Shown in pieces: positions 23,451 to 35,397 of a stretch of DNA of 64,000 nt. The stretch is taken from positions 146,469,501 to 146,533,500 of the forward strand of contig NC_060212.1 in the NCBI RefSeq assembly GCF_021130785.1, in the 5' to 3' direction. The notes under the pieces were generated by a model. It saw only the letters and a list, made by a program, of their open reading frames with translations, did no database searches and was not told where the DNA came from. Positions within the stretch are counted from its first letter, which is position 1; every line of letters begins with the position of its first letter. The stretch comes from Homalodisca vitripennis (taxonomy: Eukaryota > Arthropoda > Insecta > Hemiptera > Cicadellidae). The position numbers and the translations under genes are program-made.

Positions 23451-24900
23451 GTTAAAATAAACAAGTCATACCAGAGCGTTGTGACACGAATAAGTCGAGG
23501 AATCACAACCACCATGTTGTGTGTCAACTTCACTAGCTCTAAAATTTGCTTTTAATAAAGACAAAACACATCACCAATTATTAAAATTGAACTAAAGAAT
23601 GAACATTGGTCTACATTCGCCGACAAACCACCTACATGATACATAGGAGCTTTATTTCTTTAAAAGGAAATTAATCGAGGCTTCATATATTAAAGTAGCA
23701 GACCAACCAATCAGTCAATTAATTATCAGTCCAGATTAGGCCGCTTTGGTTGTAAATTTTGAAAAATAAAATAAATTGTTCCATATTTTAACCCACGATA
23801 TTAACGGCGTGGTGTATTGGAGAGGTTTGGGTTGCAAAAATCTGAGCGTTTTCTCACGGCTATTACAGATTTCAGCGTTGTTTGGGAACAGGTCGACAAC
23901 AACATAAATACTCCTTCCAATTCTACATTTGAATCGCAATGGGCGAAGCCGGAACGGGTCTCTGTTTCTAATAGCCTTAGACCCATGCTTCTTCAGATTA
24001 AATACTAAGTATTGTCACGGTAATAAACCAAAATACTTTTCGTTGTATTTCATCATAACGCATTTCTGTTTCAGAAAAAAAACTTAAGTATTTCTCTTAT
24101 TTTGCCTTTACATAAATTAGGCTGTAGTTTTTGGATGTCTAGGTAAGGATTGCAATATTTACGAAGCCATGAAAAAAAATGAATTCAATGTAACACCCAG
24201 TGTCATAACATTAGTCAGTATGGTCGTATTTTACAAATTGAATAGTGAAGTGCAATATTTGCTTTGAATTCTCTTTTTGGTTTATTTTATCTTTAGCAAA
24301 CTAATTTAGTTTCAAAGGGTAAAAGTTCGTGTTGTCAGAACTAAGTTAATTTATTCGGTTTGTGTGAATGACTTTAGCAAGTCAAATTCGCAGCGCAGCA
24401 CCTCTCTTGGAAAACGGAGCGCCTGCAATTCTGTGCGACGCATTCACACTACACAACTGTGTGTGTCGTACCGCTATAAGTTGTCAGGCGCTTCTAATCA
24501 GATCTTTATTGAATGGGGTCATCATTACGTGCTGATTGCTTTAGGCCACTTTTAATGTGTGTTTGGTGTTGATTCACAAGCCGCAGTTTCACTTTTACTA
24601 TGTGCTGCGATGCCGTACTTGTGTCATTACTCTCTCTAATCCCAATGTGTGGGTGTGTGTGTTTGTTTTTAAAAATAATTTTGTATCTCCTCTAATACTA
24701 AACTGTATCAGTTCATGAAAGGTAAAGCAGTAGCATTAATTAATACTGTACCTGGTCGTTAAAAATATATTTTTATATCGATTACTTCTCGAAACGTTTA
24801 AAAAATCATTGTAAGCTACTTCATATTTCCAGCATTTTACCATTCCAGTTGTCTTATCAGTTCATATAGTGTAAAGACATTCACTACAAACCAAAATCAG
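23451..24900. other. Intergenic DNA, nothing recognised
   Basis: AT-rich with short overlapping frames on both strands at about 23736-24008 that mirror each other and have no domain. The last eight bases (24893-24900) are the left copy of an 8-bp target duplication. Confidence 0.5.
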
Positions 24901-25293
24901 GGGTCTTTTTCGTTTAAGGGCCAGCACCTTACAAAAATACTATACCTGACTGTCAGTGCATTTAATCGTTTGTTTTTTTTTGTGTGTGTTATTAGTGCGT
25001 AGGGCAATAGTCCAGGTACTAATTCTAGTATAAAACTCGTCTTATCTTATCAGTGATAAACGCGCGCCGCTTATCTTTTGCCTGTAATGAAACCTGCGTT
25101 AGTTCTGTCTGAGTTTTGTGTTCAATAAAGCGTGGTGAGTTGATCTGGGCTTGGACTTTGCAAGCTCGAGTTAATTTTTTATCTAAAAGAGCAAGCAGCG
25201 CAAAGCGCTGCGCAGCGGGCAAGCATCGCGTGATCTGAGTTTTGAATAGGCAAGCTAGAGTTTTTTGTGCTGGCCCTTACACGAAAAAGACCC
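24901..25293. mobile_element. 393-bp hAT-type MITE with 8-bp target duplication
   Basis: AAAATCAG flanks the element at 24893-24900 and 25294-25301, a perfect 8-bp duplication. The termini are inverted repeats of about 27 bp: GGGTCTTTTTCGTTTAAGGG on the left, GGGTCTTTTTCGTGTAAGGG on the reverse-complemented right, both continuing into CCAGCAC. 8-bp duplications and this size fit a non-autonomous hAT element. An internal 65-codon minus-strand frame has no recognisable domain. A core of about 70 bp recurs at 28488-28554. Confidence 0.92.
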
Positions 25294-25301
25294 AAAATCA
25301 G

Positions 25302-26161
25302 AACCTATTATGGGCTGTAATAAATCGCGAGTTAGATGGTAAACTATTTTACCATTGCCATACTTTCATACTTTGTTTATTAGTAGGGTTTCCGATTATT
25401 TCGTAAAATGTAGTGTACAAGATGTTCCTCTATTGTAACCTCACATTTAGTTTTGACTACTCAATTATCATTTTTAAAGGTTTTTAAAATACGGTAGGTA
25501 ATGACAATTTTAAGGGGCAATGTATAAATACTCGTATTCTTGTTTTGTAATTTATATTGTTCTCAATTACATTCCTTCAAAGTACGAATGTATAATTTAT
25601 AACTTGTATGGTTACACAACACATATAAGCTCAAATCATTATTTAAATTAAATCATTATCCGTAAATAATAAGTACGATTTCATTGTAAAATTAACTTTA
25701 ATATTCTTGAAATTGATGGAATGGCATGGTAATCTGTCAATAAAACAATTAACTAATAAATATCGCTTGGAACCCTTATAATGAATATTCATATAATGGG
25801 CTGTCACCGTGGCTGCAGAAGTAGTGGTAGTAATTCTAAAGTTATTTAATTGTAGAAACCGATTGTTACTGACAAACAATATATATATATATATATATAA
25901 AAATCCAATTAATATTTTGAATTTTCATTCTAGCTCGCAGTAATTTCAACATCAAAACAAGATTAATGTTAGATTGACTTTAGGTTAGTACTTTGTTAAT
26001 TGTTGTTTGTGTTTTATATTTAGTTATTTATATCAGAAACTACATCTTTGATTAATGCGACAGACATTCACAGTGCCTCTCTAAAATTTAGATATTGGGA
26101 TCAACCTGACATGAAACAAAAAAACAGTGTCAGTTTAATTAGAGAGAAGAGAGGGATGGAA
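25302..26161. other. Intergenic DNA, nothing recognised
   Basis: AT-rich, with a short TA microsatellite at about 25880-25900. No gene, RNA or mobile-element end was recognised. Confidence 0.5.
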
Positions 26162-26992
26162 CTGTCGAACGGAGACTGGAGACTCAAGTTGTCACTGAAC
26201 TACTGACATCTCTGACATTACAACACTACAAAGCGAGTTTGGGGGCAGGGAAAGACGGAGTGTCTAGTGGAGACTGGAGATACAAGTGGTCACGGAACTA
26301 CTGACATCTCTGACATTACAACACTACAAAGCGAGTTTGGGGGCAGGGAAGGACAGAGTGTCTAGTGGAGACTGGAGATACAAGTGGTCACGGAACTACT
26401 GACATCTCTGACATTACAACACTACAAAGCGAGTTTGGGTGGCAGAGAGGGAGGGAGTGTCGAGTGGAGATACAAGTGGTCACGGAACTACTGACATCTC
26501 TGACATTACAACACTACAAAGCGAGTTTGGGGGCAGGGAAGGACAGAGTGTCGAGTGGAGACTGGAGATACAAGTGGTCACGGAACTACTGACATCTCTG
26601 ACATTACAACACTACAAAGCGAGTTTGGGGGCAGGGAAGGACAGAGTGTCGAGTGGAGACTGGAGATACAAGTGGTCACGGAACTACTGACATCTCTGAC
26701 ATTACAACACTACAAAGCGAATTTGGGTGGCAGGGAAGGACGGAGTGTCGAGTGGAGACTGGAGATACAAGTGGTCACGGAACTACTGACATCTCTGACA
26801 TTACAACACTACAAAGCGAGTTTGGGTGGCAGAGAGGTAGGGAGTGTCGAGTGGAGATACAAGTGGTCACGGAACTACTGACATCTCTGACATTACAACA
26901 CTACAAAGCGAGTTTGGGTGGCAGGGAAGGAGGGAGTGTCGAGTGGAGACTCAAGTTGTCACGGAACTATTGACATCTCTGACATCAACAAC
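26162..26992. repeat. 98-bp minisatellite, nine copies
   Basis: Unit landmarks (GTGTC(T/G)AGTGGAGA) occur at 26162, 26260, 26358, 26457, 26548, 26646, 26745, 26844 and 26936, giving 98-99 bp units plus two shortened to 91-92 bp by a small deletion. Each unit contains ACTACTGACATCTCTGACAT and a purine-rich GGGCAGGGAAGGA. Since the unit lacks stops in several frames, long repetitive ORFs (75-108 codons) arise automatically; they are not evidence of protein. Confidence 0.96.
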
Positions 26993-28400
26993 TTCTGTTG
27001 CGTGTCTTCCATTATTTCTTCCTAAATCGGTATTTTATTTGTTGAAGGGTCGAGCTATCTCGAGTAACACGCAACTGATCTCTGTATTGTAATTTGGGGT
27101 GCTTTATTGCATTTTGAATACCCTCCTAATTGTTTAATTGATTATTCTTGTATAAACTGAGTCACACACGTTTTATGGTATCTTTGGAATTTTGTTAAAA
27201 TACCAAAATGTAAATGCGCTAAGAGTATTTAAATACGTATACAATATGCAGAAAAGAACATAATGTGCCAAAAATTACATAATTTTCTGAAGCTAAAACA
27301 ATTCGCCAAAACTGAAATAAAACTCCAAAACCAAAATGAAGCCTTCTTGATCCGGAGATTTCCCTCAAGTAGTTAACGTTATTTTTCAAACGTGAAAAGT
27401 TTATCAATTAAAACAAGGTATTAGTATTTTAAATTGGCGAATTTGTCTAAACCTTAAATTTTTAACTTGCCCAGCAATATCAGTGTTTACTTCAAGAACA
27501 CATTAAATTTGGATCTTTTACACGGACCACTTAGTCGGCAGTGTTTTACAAATCCTCTTACCCGGATAGATATGTAAAGTCTTCGAGCTTCAATCAGTCC
27601 CAAAATTGTGTTTAAAATTTCAAAGGATTTATATATTACGGTAAATTAGTTTCTCGTGCACTTAAAACTATAAAATAGCAATAGAATTGGATCGCGTTCT
27701 GCACCATACACGAGTGTGCCGGGAGATGGGTGAGCGTTGTCTGGGGAAATCACGGGTTGGCCGGCTACCAGAACCGATCCAAACATTGCTCAACTGATAA
27801 GAGTGGGCAGTCGACCTGCTGATTAGATTAGCCTCCACCCCCCCCCCCCCACACCTAGTGCACAATACATTGTGGGCATTGCACTTTTACACTTCCAACT
27901 GTTCTGATGATAGAGAATCATGCGCGTGGGCTAAGCTAGCTTATACATGTTTTATTAGAAAGTTCTAAAGTTATAAACGCTGTGAATCACGTTTAATCTA
28001 ATCTATATTGTACTACTAAGCTTTATTATAAACTATAAAATTACGAGGTAGACGTTAGCGAGTTGTTTAACAGTTGTAGTGAGGGGGTGGGGTGGGGGAA
28101 GAGAATTGAAAAAATATTGTTCTGCAAATAGTGATTTGACTTTATAGACTCGTGTATTTTTTTTAAAGTAAATAATACACTAATAGATATTTTATGTAGT
28201 AATAAGGGGCGTTGAAATTTAATTCTCTTTGTTAAAATAAAAATACCTTTTAGATGTTGTATGAAATATCGGTATCAATTTACAATAACGTGACCATGGA
28301 AAGGTATGTTCATTTTTTTTTCCTGAAAACTACAATTTTTCCTGAAAACAATAGTGAAGAAAAAAATTCGTCGGCAACGAAAATCAAAGGAGTTACGATT
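26993..28400. other. Intergenic DNA with C13 run and G-rich patch
   Basis: A C homopolymer lies at 27838-27850 and a G-rich run at about 28083-28099. No supported gene. Confidence 0.5.
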
Positions 28401-28585
28401 TTTTGAAATCCTCTGAAAACTCTGTTTTTGACAGTACCTCTGGCAATTTTACTGAAATGGTGCTGACTAGTACGTTAATCCTGTCAACGATGCCTGCCCC
28501 GCTGCGCACTGCTTGCTCTTTTAGAAAAAAAATTAACTCGAGCTTGCAAAAGTCGAATCCCAGATCACTTGATGCCCCTGATCCT
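28401..28585 (-). repeat. Second copy of a hAT-MITE core module
   Basis: Bases 28488-28554 are the reverse complement of 25153-25228 with few differences. The shared part includes GCAAGCTCGAGTTAATTTTT and TCTAAAAGAGCAAGCAG. The copy here lacks a 12-bp GC-rich insertion present at 25199-25210. I found no inverted termini around it, so it is a fragment or a diverged relative. Confidence 0.7.
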
Positions 28586-29612
28586 TAACCCTCCAAGTGT
28601 TGTTCGACAAAATTTTCTCGGTTATTTTCCATCCTTAACGCAATAATGCCCGAAAGGCATCAATATAATACAATAATATACTTTCCCCCCAGTTTTATAT
28701 GCACCTGTGATAATAATACTTGGCTATAAATGCCCAACCCATGAAAAAAGTCCATTTTTCATGGTCACGGTATTGTAAATAAATACCGAAATATCAACCT
28801 ATACACAAGACTAGTTAGCAAATCACCCTGCGTACGTACGCCAAAGCCTTGTTAGCTGAAGCTGCACATGGGGTGACGGTCCGGGGCAAGGTTGCCTCCA
28901 GCTGTTCCCAAGTTGAGACGAAGTTGGACGAAGGGTTCGCGGTTGTGGGTTGTGGTTGTCCCCAACCGTCTGACGTCGCTCTTGCGGTCAACCTCCTCCC
29001 CGGTCCTGGAAACTACCGAGGGAGGTTTAATTCATCGTTTTGACAAATCGTTAATACGATTCATTATATACTACATAGAAAAGTCAATGCACAAAGTCTT
29101 CTTATAAAAATATATTTTTTTAAAATGCTTCTTCGTAATATTATTATGTTTTGACAAAGTCTATTGGAAGTGTTAAAATTAATACTTTCATAGGTATAAC
29201 ACGTTGTCACTTTCATAAAGATTTGTAATTCACATTTTTGTACACCTATTAAAATTAATGTAATGTCCATATGTTAAGTGTGTGAAATTCGTTTATAATA
29301 TTTAAATAAAAAGTTGCACAGTTTGGATTCACTTTCCTTATGGTAATAAATCAACTTTTATGACTTACTAATTGTTAGTCCACAGTAAGCTAATAAATAT
29401 GTTTTAATTTGTAACCCATATATTAAGGCCATAATTTTGTACTGAACGGTAGCAATATATTTTAGCCTTTCGTTTATATATTTCTTTAAGTTTTGGGCAT
29501 TAATAAAATTTACATTAATTCAAACCTTTTTTTGTGATTTAAGTGATCATATTTGTTTGAACAGAATCTACCAAATATTAATCCAAAAACACCCCAGCTA
29601 AATGAACACTAA
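28586..29612. other. Intergenic DNA, nothing recognised
   Basis: GC-richer patch at 28850-29030 with a 64-codon frame of no recognisable family; otherwise AT-rich non-coding sequence. Confidence 0.45.
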
Positions 29613-29620
29613 GGATTATT

Positions 29621-30021
29621 GGTCAGGTTCCGTTATTTCACCCCATGTTTTTAAAATCGCTACTATAGCCACGGAATTGATTGTTTTAACTATTTATGAT
29701 CATAGATAAGTACGGAGGTACTAAACTAGATAGACACTGTTTGTTTTCCTTGACAACGTCTTATCTTATCAGCATCAGGCATGCCCAGACTGTTCTTGTT
29801 ATCGAAATGAGACGAGTGCCTCCGGCCATCAGCGCGGGGCAGCCGAGCGCTGATGTCAATAAAAGAAAAATATCCCTCGAGATAGTACCTATCAGTAAAA
29901 TATAAAATTCTAGATGGGCTGATCAGAAATATAAATTGAAATGATTAGTTCACCTCAAACAATTAATTCCGTGGCTATAGTAGCGATTTAAAAACATGGG
30001 GTGAAATAACGGAACTTGACC
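29621..30021. mobile_element. 401-bp hAT-type MITE with long inverted repeats
   Basis: GGATTATT flanks both ends (29613-29620 and 30022-30029), a perfect 8-bp target duplication. The arms, about 70 bp each, begin GGTCAGGTTCCGTTATTTCA and include ATGTTTTTAAAATCGCTACT; the right arm is the near-perfect reverse complement. The centre is GC-richer with no supported gene. It shares CTTATCTTATCAG with the MITE at 24901-25293, and a 29-bp block with the repeat at 41065-41093. Confidence 0.95.
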
Positions 30022-30029
30022 GGATTATT

Positions 30030-31479
30030 TAGTAATAAAACTGCAATAGAGTTTTAATTACTGAATATTTGCGTAATATATTGTTATTTAATTATATGTA
30101 AATTCAAATTTCTTCGTATACATTGTATTGTTCAATTGACAGTTGGATAAAAAAAATTTGCTGCAATGACACAAATTAGGAATCTTACATCTATAGGAAT
30201 GAACTTTTCTAGGAAGTCTATTTATACGTCGCAACTAGTGCGTTAAGAAGTTACATGTCGTAATATATTCTGTGCAACGGTACCGTTAGTAAAAGAATAA
30301 AATAAAGGCTCTAAAGTAAGTAAGGGGTAGTAAAGGGCCTAGTAAGTAAGTAAAATGTGAATAATTGTATATTTTTAATACTTCGAGCTACAAGATTACC
30401 ACAGTAATGTGTCTTGTAGAAATATGTTTTCACTAATACATTTGGAGACCAAATAACCGTTCCATATCTAAATTCTGGTCAAATGACTATTCCGGGTAAC
30501 AATCTGAAAATATCTGGGGCCTAACCTCGAAATTCGGGACGGATAATCAGCCTAAGTTTAGTTAGACAGACGCCAATAGATTTGAAGAGCTCCTTCAAAG
30601 TGAACGATGCAGCCCGGTTTCACGCGATTGTTGAGCGTCGAGTATTCCATGAAAGGAAGGCGCTCGCGTGGATGGCACACATACTGAAATTTTCCCTTCT
30701 ACGAAATTTAATTATCTTATTATCGCCTAGTGGATCATCAAAGCTGCTAGTATAGTTTTCACGCAGTACACATGTAGAGCCACAGCATATTTCAGTGTCA
30801 CATACGAACCTGAGTATTGTACGCATGTTCACATCAAAGGTAGTACCGGTACTTATTATGAATCTGATTTAGTCAAGCCGACTGCGTTCTTGTTTCCTTT
30901 ACTATGTATTGTCCTGTCATATATGGGATAGTTCGTATAGTTAATTTTCTCATTTATGGTTTTGTTTTCGTTGAAAATACAATATCTTTTTTACATTCCT
31001 TGTCCCACCATTCGTTCTTTTCTTGTTTCCTAACAGTACGTATATTATGAAATGGTACATATCACAAAATTATAGAAAGTACTGAGTTGTTCAATGTTAT
31101 ATAATACTTGTACTATATAACTAAGTATTATTGGTAGTAGGCTAATTATACTTTAACGAAAGGAATGAACTTTAGTTTCACTTTCTCGGCGGCTGAAATG
31201 TTTGTTATTCCAGATTTTCAATATTGTACCCGTTTGCTCCATGTAAAAGTGTATGAAGAACAGGAATGGAATAAGCATACACAGTTTCATCTCTTTGGTT
31301 TACTGTTTTTTACTAACAATGTTGGTAAGCCGCGTCTTTTTACATACCGCATATTGTGTCTACACGTTTGTTATACAGTGTTCTATCAACACGTATTACG
31401 TTTTATCTCAAGGAAGTATCGTGTAGTTGACACCATAAACTACATTTGTTAATCAGTTACAATAAATAAATACTTCCCC
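30030..31479. other. Intergenic DNA, nothing recognised
   Basis: AT-rich. A short AAGTAAGT-type simple repeat lies at about 30313-30352. The 95-codon frame at 31165-31452 is not supported by any motif. Confidence 0.5.
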
Positions 31480-31685
31480 CTTGAAGCCTTAAAAGTCACC
31501 GCCCTCATGGGTCACTGGTCTGTGCGAGGGTCTTATCGAACAGAATAAGGAGGCGAATCGATACAGTGCGAGGTCGATGGTAAAAAGGACTACGATCACA
31601 GACAGGATTTGAACTTTCGTTATCTCTAACTCACATCCAAAAGTTCGACGTCTTAGACCGCTCGCAAATCGGCACTCGAAACACT
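31480..31685 (-). mobile_element. tRNA-Leu-like SINE
   Basis: On the minus strand GAGCGGTCTAAGACG (A-box region resembling tRNA-Leu) is followed about 35 nt on by AGTTCAAATCCTGTC (B box). The intervening arm does not make a sound anticodon stem, so it is not a working tRNA. The body continues to a TATTTATTTATTG tail at about 31455-31470. This arrangement is typical of a tRNA-derived SINE. Confidence 0.65.
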
Positions 31686-31908
31686 TTAGCAATACAAATT
31701 CTGTAGCAATTTTTACAGTGGTTACTGGGTAAACTTCATAAAATTGTTATTTGTAGTCAATTTCACTGAGTAAAATTCCTCTCTCTAGAGGAAAACATGA
31801 ATTCTGAAATAAGTCGTTCCACATAAAATAGTCTCTTGCGAGACTTCCAAAATGGTGTTCCAATCAGAAATCGACGGTTGCAGAGACCGAGAGTCACCGA
31901 ATCGATAA
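31686..31908. other. Spacer, nothing recognised
   Basis: Short non-coding spacer between the SINE and the 91-bp array. Confidence 0.5.
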
Positions 31909-32545
31909 ACCGATGTGGGGCTTGTCAGGTGGAATGATCGTTGCCAGTGATGTCGTGCACGATAATCGGTGTAAGTCGTACTGGAACGATGCGGTCTAAA
32001 CCGATGTCGGGCTTGTCAGGTGGAATGATCGTTGCCAGTGATGTCGTGCACGATAATCGGTGTAAGTCGTACTGGAACGATGCGGTCTAAACCGATGTCG
32101 GGCTTGTCAGGTGGAATGATCGTTGCCAGTGATGTCGTGCACGATAATCGGTGTAAGTCGTACTGGAACGATGCGGTCTAAACCGATGTCGGGCTTGTCA
32201 GGTGGAATGGTCGTTGCCAGTGATGTCGTGCACGATAATCGGTGTAAGCCGTACTGGAACGATGCGGTCTAAACCGATGTCGGGCTTGTCAGGTGGAATG
32301 ATCGTTGCCAGTGATGTCGTGCACGATAATTGGTGTAAGCCGTACTGGAACGATGCGGTCTAAACCGATGTCGGGCCTGTCAGGTGGAATGATCGTTGCC
32401 AGTGATGTCGTGCACGATAATTGGTGTAAGCCGTACTGGAACGATGCGGTCTAAACCGATGTCGGGCCTGTCAGGTGGAATGATCGTTGCCAGTGATGTC
32501 GTGCACGATAATCGGTGCAAGCCGTACTGGAATGATGCGGTCTAA
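31909..32545. repeat. 91-bp tandem array, exactly seven copies
   Basis: Units start with ACCGATGTCGGGCTTGTC at 31909, 32000, 32091, 32182, 32273, 32364 and 32455 with no length variation and only scattered substitutions (for example GTAAGTCGT against GTAAGCCGT). Each unit contains GTGATGTCGTGCACGATAAT. The constant period and more than 95% identity indicate recent expansion or homogenisation. The array ends directly against a GC-rich block. Confidence 0.97.
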
Positions 32546-32559
32546 ACTGGCTCTTCCGA

Positions 32560-32860
32560 AAATCCAGTGTGCTGTACGGAAAATCCGGTCCGAACGGTAC
32601 TTCCCGGCCCGCGGATAAACGAGAGTGTGCCGGGCCAAGTGTGTCAGCCGCTGGCGGGCGGACGGGCGGGTCGGCTCTGCACAAATAGCGGCGGGCGCGG
32701 GCCGCGGTCCGCCACAAAGCTATTTGCGTACCGGTGTCGGCGCCGCTCTCCGTAGTGCCAGTGCTGGTGCCAGTTAGTGTTGTGCCAGTGTTGTGTTAGT
32801 GCTGTGTTTTGCCGGTCCCACTACTGCTGTCTGTGCGTGTTGTTACATGAATGGTTTGAA
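32560..32860 (+). promoter_or_regulatory. GC-rich, CpG-rich block; possible promoter / 5' UTR
   Basis: About 300 bp of strikingly GC- and CpG-rich sequence in AT-rich surroundings, including GGCGGGCGCGGGCCGCGGT. It passes into repetitive GTGCCAGTG/GTTGTG words that resemble a 5' UTR. An inverted repeat (CAAATAGC...GCTATTTG) encloses the GC core at about 32680-32730. The orientation and promoter role are inferred from composition only; no TATA box or clear donor was identified. It could belong to the gene whose exons begin at 52601, or to none. Confidence 0.35.
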
Positions 32861-35397
32861 GTGATACATTGTTGATATTTATGAATGAATGTTGTGTCGT
32901 ACAGTAGGCTAGGATGATATTTACAAATATTTAGTGCCTTTTTATATCTAGTACACAATGACTTGTTAAAATAATAAACATGGCCTCTATAATAAAAGTC
33001 GTATACATATATATTACGGTTTAAAATATAATATTTGCTCTCATTAAGACAAAGTAGAGATAAAAACTGCTTTTCATGCGAATTATGAATAAATAAAAAT
33101 CTGTCTCCACGAGTTTAATATTTATAATAAAAGCTTTACTCAGTTATAATTGTTCTTATCAATAAATTTGTGTCAATAATATTAATAACAAGTTCATAAA
33201 CAAAATGTTCAATGTTTTCAGTAAATTACGCTTTTTAGTAGGGTTCCTAAAAAGAGATGAGTTATTGCGTAGATGACCTTACGCCTCTGAGAAACTGTGC
33301 CAAGGGCTTGTAGGCTTGTAATGTACCTTGTTGCAGCGTGTACTCGATGAATAAATGTGCTCACATGAAGGGCCAAAGGTGGTAGAGGTGCGGTTTAATT
33401 TGATAGGAATATAGCCTAAGTAGTTTGCTAGGGTTATTGATTACTTCAATATTTTAAAATAAAAATCACCTAAACAATTTATTTTCCTGCGAAATAACTT
33501 TTAATCCGTACATTCTTTTCTCAGGTTCCAAAATAGTCCAATTACACTGAAACAATTAAATAATTATGTATTCGAAGTCCAAAACTTTGGACATGATTTG
33601 ACAACGTACATTCTTGCAACCTATTTATATACATGACAGGGCCAAAAAACACGTGCAATAAAACCGGGAGCTGTATGTTGCTGTGACATTTCTCTGACAG
33701 TAAAATATTGTAAGCTTCACATTCTTGGAAACGTTTTGAAGTGTTTTTACGTCCATGGGTCACAAACTTGTGGTGACATTTTCTCTGTATGCCGTGTAAA
33801 CGTTTAATGCCGCTCGGTTTTATTTTTGCAGTTCCGACAGTTTTTATTCTGCCACTTCAATCAACAGTTGTTGACTTATTGATATTTTATTCCTGTCCTT
33901 TGCCAAGTATATGTCGTAGTAACTGTTGCAGGACGATATTTGCCAGTGGAAGGTTTAATATTTGTTTTATTTCGAGTAGTTAACGTGACAGGGAATACAC
34001 TGTTGCGGTACATTTCTGTTTAGTGCTATGGAAGATCTTCATTTTAATTCCTTGCGGGTTGAATACTGTCCTTATTCCTGTATCTGTTCAAGGTGTTTAA
34101 AATTCATAATGATGAACACAGCGGTTCCTCGTCGTAGTGATGATGAGGGGATGATTTCGTCCTTCAGATCAGGCGAAGGATGGCTATGTCTCGAGGTCAT
34201 TTTAATCCAGGAAGATATAGCTGCCAAGGGAGACATGACGGCGGTAATCCCTGCGTCTTTAATCCGGCCGGTAAAAACACAATCTGGGGCTCAACGCACT
34301 CCGTGCTCTTCTGGGTTGCAATGGAGGTGGAAGAGTGATGGTCTCCGAACAGCGAGTGATTTCAGTATCTTATCGTAACCAGTTGTGTTCAGTTTTGGGC
34401 GAACTATTAAATTAATACCAGTTGGTCGCTTTTGGGACAAAGCGGATTTTCCCACAAAACTGTTTACCACTCCCAAGTACGCTTCTTGGGTAAACAGTTG
34501 AGAGTTCGAGCGCAGTTGGAGTGGTGAGGTAAATTCTTACCTTCGCAGTCCTCACCGTCATTGCAAGAGGTTAACTTTTCAAGATAAGCAAGAATTCTTA
34601 GCGCCAACCACTTTTCTTCTTCTGCAGAATGTTTAAATTAGAAAGAAGAGATCAAACCTAGATATTTTGCCTTGTCGGTAACAAGAATCAGTCAGCAAGT
34701 TTCAGTAATTAGTGTTGCGCTAGATCCTACCAATAGTAGTAGTAGTAGGTCTGCTCATCAGATCACGATATGATTAGATGTTCTAGTGAGGATTCTGCGA
34801 TTTTCTGTGCAAAAGAGTCAGAGGTAGACACCGGCCCAATCTCGCTAGTCTCCATTGTATGGAGAATTGTTCATGGTCAGTAGGATTAGATCTCTGAATA
34901 TTTAGAGGTGTTAAACCCCCAGATAGCAGAAAAGGGATACATAGTATTGGTGCTGGAAAATTTGGAGAATTCTGTCAAGGACTTTGAAGGCATCCTTTAA
35001 TGATATTTCAGAATATCATATTTCAGAATACAATCTTGAGAGAAACTATTCTGTGTCTTGTGGGGGGGGGGGGGTTTGGGGCGATAATCTCGCTAACCAG
35101 TGCCACACCATGACAGCTGATAGTGGATTAGTACTGCTATGGATGAAAAAGTCTCTTCAATAACAAATGATGATACTGGTTGTTACTTTTGAGGGTTGAA
35201 AGAACGAAATTGAGAATGGAAGCATAGTTTCCGCAGCGTACCAATATTTAAAAGGCCAGAATCCTCTTTTATAATATTCAATGTAAGACTGAAGGATTCT
35301 ATAGGTTTTCTTTGGTCTATTAATTAATAATTCTTTGTAGAATCGGACAATCCTGAATGCAGCCCTCGACTAGACTGTTACTTAAGCTACAAATAAG
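32861..35397. other. Intergenic DNA with hairpins and G13 run
   Basis: No supported gene. Contains two nearby stem-loops at about 34458-34560, an AGT microsatellite at about 34732-34747, and a G homopolymer at 35062-35074. Confidence 0.5.

Noticed and set aside
26365..27092. Long overlapping repetitive ORFs in the 98-bp minisatellite
   Set aside because: The unit simply lacks stops in several frames; frame shifts between 98- and 99-bp units, and different frames are equally open. No codon constraint is visible.
28080..28102. G-quadruplex candidate
   Set aside because: Only three G runs with single-base spacers are present; a fourth run is lacking unless runs are split.
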